Below, one piece after another: positions 21,567-29,434 of a DNA stretch of 64,000 bases. The stretch's first letter is position 1. Each line of letters begins with the position of its first letter. Origin of the DNA: Gracilaria domingensis (lineage: Eukaryota > Rhodophyta > Florideophyceae > Gracilariales > Gracilariaceae); NCBI GenBank assembly GCA_022539475.1, contig VCMS01000130.1, positions 1 through 64,000 on the forward strand, written 5' to 3'. The translations under genes and the position numbers were made by a program. The notes under the pieces were generated by a model. It did not search any database. It had not been told where the DNA came from and saw nothing but the letters and a program-made list of their open reading frames with translations.

Positions 21567-22990
21567 GCAAGAATCAAGATAGAGCTAATGGGGTACTAGG
21601 TTGGAGTCACCTTGAAACCTTCATGTACGGGCCCATGGGACGTCAAGCTGCTGAACTGCAAGCATGATAACAAGTACAGCCTTGTGCGTTACTCCATATT
21701 CGGGATCACGGACCCCCAAAGGTCACACTAATGATGTAACAATTAAATATTCAGTGACCTACAGCACGGGAATTTTCCTAGATGGATATCAATAGTAAAA
21801 GCTTTCTGATGTTGAGCCGTAGGGAATTGGTTTCCGAACAAGCTGCTGTCCAGTGGAACTCAAAAAGAGATGCACATCCAGATGGCAGGCTTCCAGTACG
21901 ATCTGTTCATCAATAGTTTTCTTTTCTTCCGTACTCGGGGGTTCTGCAGAATTTGATAGACATCACAGCTGATCAACATGAATCTTTCCGTCGGGAATAG
22001 TTTCAGTTATGAGACAAACAAGGCAGGAAACCTTTTGATTTGGATTCAAACTCGTTCCATTCGTTTCTAGCATTCTTTTCAGAAAGATAACTTTCTTAAT
22101 GATGAGATAGTTCTGTTTCACATTTCGAGTTGTTGAAAGAAAATCCATGGTTAGCTACCGGCACCGCAGTGAGTATTCTACGGTGTTCTGCGATCGGTCA
22201 TGTCATTCTTTTTTTTACATGTCAGAAAATCTTATGATTCCTCAGTCTTGGTGCTAGACATGACAGCTATAGTGCTAATGCTGAAGAAGACGTTGACCAA
22301 GAGCTTCAGTGCGTTTTGGATAGTGACAAGGCCGAGGATTTGAAAAATGTACAGTTCCATCCCATGAGGTGCGATATTCAGCGACAACTATTAGAGAAGA
22401 AATAGACGGTTCGTGAGAATATCAAATGACATTCACATAGATTAATGGCCTTTCTGACTGAAGAAAGCTTTCTGTAATCATAGTCTTACTACGTCCTAGG
22501 AATTAGAGGATGTTACCCGCATCAAAGAAGAAGAAGAAGAGAATCTCAAATGCTACTAGCGTCGAGAAATCATCTCTGAGGCCTGAAACACTGTGGCGTG
22601 TGCAGCCCTCCACGTTACATAGGTTTCAGATTGTTCTAGAATCTGAAGCTGCACGAGACATTGAAGATTGAGGTGTTACTGCTAGATTTAAATGCCTAAA
22701 CATCTATGAAGAGCTGCCGTCTCTCTTCAGAGGAGGTCAGTAAATTCCCTTTAATCAGTCAACCCTTCATCGTGTTTTATAGTTGCTCGTTGACACGCAA
22801 AGCGTAAGCCGAAAATCATCCCACAATCCGTTGAAGTTGAGCTCTCAAGTTGAATGCAGGCATGTGGAAATGAATCACATCACTGGTGAATACAATTTTC
22901 TTTGACCCGAAGCATCCCATCCAAGGTTCATGGATAGAAGACAACAACTGCGACCGTCTGTATCTCTAGAGGGGTCATTAGAAAGCGCGC
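21567..22990. other. Gene-free stretch
   Basis: No supported gene. A plus-strand stretch near 22509-22668 starting MLPASKKKKKRISN reads as protein for about 50 codons and then stops, without recognisable homology. Composition is AT-rich. It may hold more decayed transposon sequence, but nothing I can name. Confidence 0.4.
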
Positions 22991-23000
22991 TTGATTTTCT

Positions 23001-23007
23001 TATAAAG
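23001..23007 (+). promoter_or_regulatory. TATA box of the MYND gene at 23070
   Basis: TATAAAG lies 69 bp upstream of the ATG at 23070. That places transcription start near 23030 and excludes the upstream TTG (23025) as a start. Confidence 0.55.
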
Positions 23008-23069
23008 CCCAATGCGCTTTTTCTTTGGTAGATATTACAACTTCATTGTCTTCAGTCTTCGCTACCATC

Positions 23070-24194
23070 ATGGACCCCCACAGATATGTCGCGCACCAAA
23101 ATATTGAGCCTACCTGGGTTTGCAAAACTTGCGGTAGGCGTCCCTCGCGAAAACGCCCCCTCGTGGCTTGTACCAAATGCAGGCTCGTCTACTACTGCAC
23201 AGACTTCTGTGAGCTCCGAGACAGACACAGGATGGGGTGTGCACGGCTCAACTTCGTGCAAGAACGTCTGTCAAGTTTGAGGGAGGCACTTCGAAACTAC
23301 ATATTCGATGAAATCTATGTGGACATGCAGCTGAACTTCAGCGAAGCTGACCCCAGGAACTTGTTTGAAGAGTTTGTTGGACGCTTTTGGGAAATTCCAC
23401 TCGGCAAGGAATACTGCGAAATGCTTGATAGCCAAGCATGGTTGATCCAGATCATGTCACGCAGGTACAAAGTAAAACCTCTTTTGCGAAAGGTGGCCTC
23501 CAATTACGAAGAAATACTGCGCCTCGACACTTTTGACCACCTCATAGTCCGTGCTGTGTTTCCATTTGCTTTGCTCTCCCTCAACCAAGACGAAAAATGT
23601 GTCGCTTTTGTACGTCACTGGATGATTCGCCAATTCTACCCTAGCTTTCGCGAGGGCATGCAAGATATACATTCACTCTCACGGGGAGGCTGGATTTATG
23701 GGGCTGGCGACCGTTTCGCAGACATATTCGAAGAAATCTCCCTCGCACGGCCTCAGCACGTATTCGTGCCGCACATGTTTGCATTGTGTATCGTGAAGGC
23801 TCGTATCGTGGCGGAGCAGTTTGAGCTGTGTCAGAAACTGGAGTTGTTTCGAAGCACAAGCAGTGGGCAGCTACTGGGTGATGCTATGGACCATATTGAG
23901 CGCTTTTATATGAGCGATGAAATTCATCTGGCTCTCATCGCTGAGCAAGAACAACAGTTGGAGCACTACTTGGATATCGTCCATGCTCTGAATCCTCTGC
24001 TGCTTCCAGCGATCTACAACCCGAGAGCGTACAAACTCGTGGACGTGGTTCATAATATTAACTGCGCTTTTAATCATTATAGCTGGTTTCAGAGAGGCCG
24101 CAGTTTGTTCCTGAGCACACCCGGCGCTTTCGAGCGGCTGGAGAGGCGCTTTGGGCCGATTCGCGACAAGAGTAGTCTCCGCCGACTAGTCTAG
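23070..24194 (+). CDS. MYND zinc-finger protein, divergent paralogue
   Basis: The protein is 374 residues, starting at the ATG in ACCATCATGGAC. The MYND finger spans about residues 15-60 (WVCKTCGRR...LVACTKCRLVYYCTDFCELRDRH...C). The conserved helical region follows (RNLFEEFVGRFWEI, KPLLRKVASNYEEILRLD, LLSLNQDEKCVAFVRHW, GWIYGAGDRFADIFEEI, LLGDAMDHIERF, EQEQQLEHYLDIV). It is clearly more diverged than the other copies. It may therefore be the oldest member of the cluster still intact. It sits inside the inverted repeat, between the hAT remnant and arm B. Function is inferred as a MYND adaptor; no enzyme domain is visible. Confidence 0.85.
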   Translation: MDPHRYVAHQNIEPTWVCKTCGRRPSRKRPLVACTKCRLVYYCTDFCELRDRHRMGCARLNFVQERLSSLREALRNYIFDEIYVDMQLNFSEADPRNLFEEFVGRFWEIPLGKEYCEMLDSQAWLIQIMSRRYKVKPLLRKVASNYEEILRLDTFDHLIVRAVFPFALLSLNQDEKCVAFVRHWMIRQFYPSFREGMQDIHSLSRGGWIYGAGDRFADIFEEISLARPQHVFVPHMFALCIVKARIVAEQFELCQKLELFRSTSSGQLLGDAMDHIERFYMSDEIHLALIAEQEQQLEHYLDIVHALNPLLLPAIYNPRAYKLVDVVHNINCAFNHYSWFQRGRSLFLSTPGAFERLERRFGPIRDKSSLRRLV

Positions 24195-24303
24195 ACGCTG
24201 TTCGAAGCATTATGTGGTCAAGGTGCCCAGTGCGAAGCAGTGAAAGGTTTGAGCATTGCTCGTTTTGACGCCTGCGCCGCAGTCTCCACTGGAGAGTCCG
24301 CAG

Positions 24304-24336
24304 CAACTGCACTCGTTTGTTCGCGCAGCGAGCGTT
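24304..24336 (+). other. Shared 3'-flank hairpin of MYND genes, copy 2
   Basis: CACTCG and CGAGCG flank a TCGCGCAG centre 110 nt after the stop of the MYND gene at 23070. It is the weakest stem of the set but has the same spacing and the same GCAACTG lead-in as the copy at 32454. Confidence 0.45.
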
Positions 24337-24706
24337 CTTGGGTGTTGGGCGCCTCCGGCGATTCTGCGACAACTCATCCACGGTTTACAGTAAAACAACT
24401 GATACACACGTGTAGTTTTGCTATTGCCGCCAGATAGATAGATTTCCTCGCTAACGATGAAGTAGAAGTTGGCAAAGAACTTGATACCAAACAATGTTGT
24501 CTCTTAACTGGGATAAGTCAGAAAAACAGCAGAAGGCGGGAAGAACAAAAAACGATGCTTTCTGGCTAGCGCTAACTATGTTGAAGAACTTAGAAGCTAT
24601 CTTCACGCCCAAGCAGAAATCATAGCTCCAACAGCGGCAGTAAAGCGGCGGAATGCGTGCATGATATCGAGCGCGAATCTGGGCGGGGGAGAGAGGACGT
24701 AATTTT

Positions 24707-24794
24707 GACGCGTGCCGCGCGCGTGTATGTACATTATTCGCAACATTTAGGGCTTTTCCTTGATCTTTCACATCCAACGTAAAGCATAAAAGCG
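24707..24794 (+). promoter_or_regulatory. Core promoter of the MYND gene at 24860, shared with the 33034 paralogue
   Basis: A GTGCC(G/A)CGCGCGTGTA block (24711), a short ATTTAG box, a CAACGT(A/G)A box and CATAAAAGCG (24785-24794) recur in the same order upstream of the MYND gene at 33034 (32877-32968). The TATA-like CATAAAAGCG is 66-75 bp before each ATG. Conservation of order and spacing between paralogues whose intervening bases differ supports a working promoter. Confidence 0.65.
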
Positions 24795-24859
24795 CTCTCA
24801 ACCAGCAAGCCTCCGCTTCGGCTCGGCCCTCCTCTTGCATCCCCTTCATCACCTCCACC

Positions 24860-25996
24860 ATGCAGTCCTCCTCTAGTGCTACCAGTCAGACTGTTAAGCC
24901 GGACTGGGTATGCAAAAGGTGCCACAAGAGCAGCGACATCTCGCAAAATCGCCGTCTCGTGCCATGTTCTGGATGCCACCTCGTCTACTACTGCTCCGTT
25001 TCTTGCCAGTATCAGGATCGTCAAAACCATCTGACGGAGTGCGCATGGCTCACAGAGCTGCCGAAATTTCTGCGAAACTTGTCTGATAAGCTGAAATGCT
25101 ACAAGCCCGGTGACGAAGTGTTAGAGCTCTTCGGCATGGTGCGCAGTGACGTGCAAATGCCATCTGACACAACAGGATCGAGAAATCTGTATGAAGAGGA
25201 AGTCGGTTGGTTCTGGGAGTTCTCCTCCAGCCGGTACTACTGTCAAATGCGAGCTCAACACGCGCAGAACCTGGAGACACTCTCTGGCAACTACCAAGTG
25301 GCGCCACTTTTGGAAATGGCAGTGTCTCATTATCTTCATGTACTGCATGTGGACATCCCGGACCATCTTGAACTCAGCGTTCAGCTGCCGTTCACATTGC
25401 TGAAGCTGAATCAAGACGAGCGCTGTGCTGCCTTTATCACGCACTGTATGCGTCGTCGCAAACATGAAATTTGCGAGCACATGGAATCGTTGCACGCAAA
25501 CTCTGCTGTGGGCGACTGGATTTATGGGACGACTGACTGCTATGCGGACATCTTCGACGCTCTTGGTGTTGAGAACCTGGAGGCTGTACTGGCACCGTAC
25601 CTGGTGGCGCTATGCATCGTAAAGTTGCGCATCATCGCCAGGCACAAAGAGCAGTGCCAGCAAGTAGAGTCGTTCCGCGCGACAAGCTGTGCGCAGCAGC
25701 TCGGCGATAATGTGATGCATATTGAGCGCTTTGTGGAGGGGGACACGGCTCATAAAGCACGCATCTGTGAGCAAGAGCAGCAGGTGGATCGCTACTTGGA
25801 CCTTGCCAGCGTTGTAGACCCGCCGTTGCTGTCACAGATACTCAACCCGGATGTTATAGAGCGCAAGGACGTTTTTCATGGGTTCGTAATGGGGTTCGAC
25901 ATGCACAGTTGGCTGGTGAGCTGCAAGAGCCTGTTCGAGGGTGTTGCGGGCGGTTTGGAGCTGTTGCAGAGGCGCGTTGAAGCGCGCCAGGTCTAG
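24860..25996 (+). CDS. MYND zinc-finger protein, parent copy of the inverted duplicate
   Basis: The protein is 378 residues from the ATG in CACCATGCAG. The MYND finger occupies residues 17-62 with complete Cys/His ligands. It is followed by the cluster's conserved helical domain (RNLYEEEVGWFWEF, YQVAPLLEMAVSHYLHVLHVD, LLKLNQDERCAAFITHCMRR, GDWIYGTTDCYADIFDALG, LGDNVMHIERF, EQEQQVDRYLDLA). The family promoter lies directly upstream and the 3' hairpin 195 nt downstream. It differs from the arm A protein at about five positions plus the stop codon. MYND fingers mediate binding to proline-containing peptides, and a scaffold or regulatory role is inferred. No SET, MYM or other catalytic domain is visible. 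Confidence 0.88.
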   Translation: MQSSSSATSQTVKPDWVCKRCHKSSDISQNRRLVPCSGCHLVYYCSVSCQYQDRQNHLTECAWLTELPKFLRNLSDKLKCYKPGDEVLELFGMVRSDVQMPSDTTGSRNLYEEEVGWFWEFSSSRYYCQMRAQHAQNLETLSGNYQVAPLLEMAVSHYLHVLHVDIPDHLELSVQLPFTLLKLNQDERCAAFITHCMRRRKHEICEHMESLHANSAVGDWIYGTTDCYADIFDALGVENLEAVLAPYLVALCIVKLRIIARHKEQCQQVESFRATSCAQQLGDNVMHIERFVEGDTAHKARICEQEQQVDRYLDLASVVDPPLLSQILNPDVIERKDVFHGFVMGFDMHSWLVSCKSLFEGVAGGLELLQRRVEARQV

Positions 25997-26189
25997 GCTT
26001 CAGTGATAAGCCAGGCCAGTAGTGTTATCTAAAGCTTGGCTCTTTCGACTGCGGATAGTTTGACGACTGAAGGATGCGTTTTGGGTGAGACAGCTTCAAG
26101 TGTCTCTAGCGCAAAGTGTCTGAGAGCGTAACTGATTGACTCCTTGTTCGCTTCGCATGGGCCCTTAACGAAGCGAAAAGCGCGCCAAA

Positions 26190-26220
26190 CTGCTCTTACT
26201 CCGCCGGCACAGCGAGTGAT
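26190..26220 (+). other. Shared 3'-flank hairpin of MYND genes, copy in arm B
   Basis: An ACTCCGCCGGCACAGCGAGT block preceded by AAGCGAAAAGCGCG, 195 nt after the stop. It corresponds to the arm A element at 16473-16500. Confidence 0.5.
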
Positions 26221-26335
26221 CTCGAGCTGTCAGTTAATTCTGCTCGTCTGTGACGAAGCATCACTCCGAGTATTACAGTTGAGCGCGCACACGTGGAATC
26301 TTCCACCTTCAGTACCAGATACGGCGGTTTACGGA

Positions 26336-26381
26336 CGCGCTCTCTTTCCCGACGCTGGGAGACGTCGGGAAAGAGAGCGCG
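26336..26381. repeat. 19-bp hairpin created by local inverted insertion
   Basis: Bases 26336-26354 are the exact reverse complement of 26363-26381, with an 8-nt loop. Arm A has only one of the two arms at the matching place (about 16330-16365). The left arm was therefore inserted in arm B after or during the duplication, copied from the adjacent sequence. Confidence 0.85.
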
Positions 26382-26728
26382 CCCGATACTAGCCAGTGTG
26401 CATCATACGACGATGGCGCCGGCGGTACTGGCGGTAGGTACGTGCCTCATCTCAGTGGCAATTCGGAGCTTGAGAGTGAGTAGAGGGCGACAACGCGGCC
26501 AGTGACATTGACCACTTGAGTCGGAAAGATGAATGACGTCACACCATGACACGTGCCCTGTACGTGTAGGTATCGCGGAGCACAAACGGCTCAAAGTCTC
26601 ATGCAGTCCTAAAAGCATCAGAAGGTAGAAGCCAATCCGTGCGTTGCGTTGCGCTGCGCTGCCCTTTCGTGCCGCGCGCTACCTCCTGTGGCCATTCCTT
26701 CTTGCCCATACTTGCCATCGCCGTCGCC

Positions 26729-27799
26729 ATGCAGTCTCCCTTCAACGGCGCCGATCAGAGTGTGGAGCCCGACTGGGTGTGCAAGAGGTGCGGAAACAAT
26801 CGTGAAAGCTCGCAAGACCGCCGTCTCATGTCCTGTTCTGAATGTAAACTCGTCTACTACTGCTCCGATTCCTGTCAGCGTCAGGACCATACCAACCATG
26901 AGAAAGAGTGTATCATGCTTACCCGACAGCAATTCTACGCACATCAATTAGAGTTTAGGCTTGCGGTCTATCAAGTCGATGATGAGGGGCAAGAAGCTGA
27001 CGCAGCGCTAGCAGTCCACGAGGGCGATGAGGATGAGCACGATTTTGACGCTGCAGAGCCAGAGCCAAGAAACCTATTCGAAGAGGAGGTCGGTCGCTTC
27101 TGGGAATTTCCAGATGGTAAGTGCTACTGTACGGTTCGAGCTAAGCTTGCGCATCGTATCGAGAAGATATCAGACCTGTACGAGGTGGCACCATTGTTGG
27201 AAACGACGGTGTCGCACTATATGCACGCTCTACATCTGGACATTGCGGACCACCTGCGAGTTCGCAGTGCGTTACCCTTCGCTCTTCTGAGGCTGAATCA
27301 AGACGAACGCTGTGTGGCATTCATCACGCACTGGTTGCGTCGCAAAGTCGATCCAGCTTACCGAGCGAGGGTTGAATCTTCGCACGCAAATTCCGCTGTA
27401 GGCGACTGGATTTACGGAAGTGCGGACTGTTATGCGGACATCTTCCACGTCGTTGGTGCTGGTACCCCCAAGGACTTGTTGCAACCGCATCTGGCTGCGC
27501 TATGCGTAGTGAAGGCGCGCATCATCGCAAAGCACAGGGGGCAGTACAGGCAACTGGATTCGTTGCAGGCCACAGGAATTGGACAACAGCTCGGCGATGC
27601 TATGACTCACGTTGAGCGCTTTCTGGTCGGCGACAGATGCTATCGAGCTCCAATATGTGAGCAAGACCAACAGCTGGGCAGCTACTTGGTAGTTCTCTGC
27701 TCCGGAAAAGGCTTGAAAGAGGTTGAATGCGCTTTCGGCGATTTTGACTGGCGTACGAGATGCGTGCACTTGCTTGAGAGAATTGTGGGCGGTTACTAA
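26729..27799 (+). CDS. MYND zinc-finger protein, acidic-linker paralogue
   Basis: The protein is 356 residues, starting at the ATG in GTCGCCATGCAG, the family's usual start context. The open frame extends upstream to a GTG, but that part lacks homology. The MYND finger is at about residues 15-60 (WVCKRCGNN...LMSCSECKLVYYCSDSCQRQD...HEKEC). An extra acidic linker follows (DDEGQEADAALAVHEGDEDE). Then come the conserved blocks RNLFEEEVGRFWEF, VAPLLETTVSHYMHALHLD, LLRLNQDERCVAFITHWLRR, GDWIYGSADCYADIFHVVG and LGDAMTHVERF. The C-terminus is about 20 residues shorter than in the neighbours. It lies about 125 bp beyond the end of arm B on the same strand. No clear TATA box was seen. A MYND adaptor role is inferred. 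Confidence 0.85.
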   Translation: MQSPFNGADQSVEPDWVCKRCGNNRESSQDRRLMSCSECKLVYYCSDSCQRQDHTNHEKECIMLTRQQFYAHQLEFRLAVYQVDDEGQEADAALAVHEGDEDEHDFDAAEPEPRNLFEEEVGRFWEFPDGKCYCTVRAKLAHRIEKISDLYEVAPLLETTVSHYMHALHLDIADHLRVRSALPFALLRLNQDERCVAFITHWLRRKVDPAYRARVESSHANSAVGDWIYGSADCYADIFHVVGAGTPKDLLQPHLAALCVVKARIIAKHRGQYRQLDSLQATGIGQQLGDAMTHVERFLVGDRCYRAPICEQDQQLGSYLVVLCSGKGLKEVECAFGDFDWRTRCVHLLERIVGGY

Positions 27800-27919
27800 A
27801 CAGGTGCACAAGCGCGTTGGCACGCATTCGTGACGCGCGAAACGAAACTTATAATTTCGCGCGTTTTGACGTCGCCCCACGGGGAGCCGCGTCTCCAACA
27901 GACAAGCGAAGCAACGCTG

Positions 27920-27945
27920 CACTCGCTCTGCCGGCGCAGCGAGTG
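27920..27945 (+). other. Shared 3'-flank hairpin of MYND genes, best stem
   Basis: CACTCGCT (27920-27927) pairs perfectly with AGCGAGTG (27938-27945) across a 10-nt CTGCCGGCGC loop, 121 nt after the stop of the MYND gene at 26729. A transcript 3'-end structure is possible. Confidence 0.6.
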
Positions 27946-28092
27946 ATGGTCCTGAGGAATTCAGAATCTGAACCCTCATCTCTTGCGATTCGTTGTGATG
28001 ATACCTCTGCATACCTGTAGCATGCATAACCTTAGCTTACAACAAGTAATGCGGATACGCTTCACAGCCAACTTATGGACGTCACCCCCGCC

Positions 28093-29113
28093 ATGCAATC
28101 CAACCTTGGTGCCACAGATCAGCGTGTTGAGGCCGATTAGGTGCGCAAGACGCGTCACAAGAATCGCCAAAGTTCAAAGGACCCCCGTCTTGTGACATGT
28201 TTTCAATGTCAAGTCGACTACTACTGCAAATGTCTCTTGTCAGCGTCAGGACTATTACAAACAAGAGATTGAGAGTAAAATTCCCTGCCGGAGGCCTAAC
28301 TTTGCCCAACGCTTAGCCACTACGCTTACGACCTAAGAGCTCAATGACGAACGGCAGCAATTTGACACAGCAAAGCAGAGAAATCTGTGCATAGAGAAGG
28401 TCCGTGGCTTTTGGGAGTTTGTACAGGGTGCGAGTTATGCTCTCAAGTATTAAGGGGACCATCTGACCGTTCGTGCTGAGCTGCCGTTCATTCTTCTGAA
28501 GCCGAATCAAGTTGAACGCTGCGTGGTGCGCTCTGGTTACGTCGTAAAGTTGATCCACTTTACCAACAAACCATTTTCATCTTTGCACGCATGGGGTACG
28601 GCGCTACTGGATTTATGGCAGCGTTGACTACAATGCGGACACTTTCGACTTCGTCAACGCTATAAACCCAGAGGATCTGGCACGACTCCATCTAATTGCG
28701 CTTTGCATCGTCAAGTTTCGCAGCATCGCCCAGCACGAGGTGCAATGCGTCCTACTGGAATCTTTTCGCGCCACAAAAAGGGACTAGCAGCTCGGCAATA
28801 ATGTGGTGCATATCGAGCGCTTTGGTACCGCGTCAAAAGTCATTGAGCTCGAATTGATAAGGCACAACAACAGTTGGAGCGCTACGTGCGGGTGCTGGGC
28901 TCCAGGAACGGGATTAATGACGTTCAATGCGCTCTCAAGAATGGCCATTGGTTTTCGAACTCTGTGCGCTTGTTAAGACTGTTTGGTACGGCTGGACAGG
29001 AGTTTCACGACACATTCATGGGGCGCGTAGAGCCAAAACGCTATGGTATAGCGCGCGGTTGTAGTGATCAGAGTAGTTTCATAAGGGAAAAGCTGACGTC
29101 CGTTAGCGAATGA
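28093..29113 (+). pseudogene. MYND zinc-finger pseudogene
   Basis: It starts with the family signature (CCGCCATGCAATCC), but codon 16 is TAG where the family has Trp of DWVCK. The finger is traceable (VTCFQCQVDYYCK) with further frame changes, and later blocks appear in scattered frames (RNLCIEKVRGFWEF-like text near 28380-28430, CIVKFRSIAQH near 28700, ERYVRVLGSRNGINDVQCAL near 28875). Several internal stretches are deleted. No intact product is possible. No 3' hairpin is recognisable after it. It is the most decayed member of the cluster. Confidence 0.85.
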
Positions 29114-29434
29114 GAGCGTGGAACCTTCTGATTCGAAGACAGCAATGGTACAGAGGCCTGGTTAGACTAACAATTTTGAGCTCAGTGGTGCTCAGTGGTT
29201 CAATTGGAAGCTAGTTAGGTATAGAAAGTAGAGTCCAAGCACTATAAATGCACCTGATGGCCGAGATTGGCGATCATAGAGGAGGTGACAGGGCAGGAAA
29301 AAGCCATCTGACGTTCAGTTTCATGGTGCCGCACCGTGTTCTCTGGCCGTGAGTTGGCACAGGCCGTAACTGTTATGTTAGTAGTTCGCTGAAATATTTC
29401 AGCTTAGGAGCGGGAGCTCGGACTCCTTTACCAT

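Larger units (their letters stand above)
24853..26604 (+). repeat. Arm B of the inverted duplication carrying a MYND gene
   Basis: This segment matches the reverse complement of 16109-17842. It is 18 bp longer, which is explained by an inserted inverted copy at 26336-26354 (see the hairpin there). Arm B retains the upstream family promoter, so it is more likely the parent locus and arm A the copy. Confidence 0.9.

Noticed and set aside
26639-26728. Upstream start (GTG) for the third MYND gene
   Set aside because: No homology in this stretch, and the family start context GCCATGCAG occurs at 26729.
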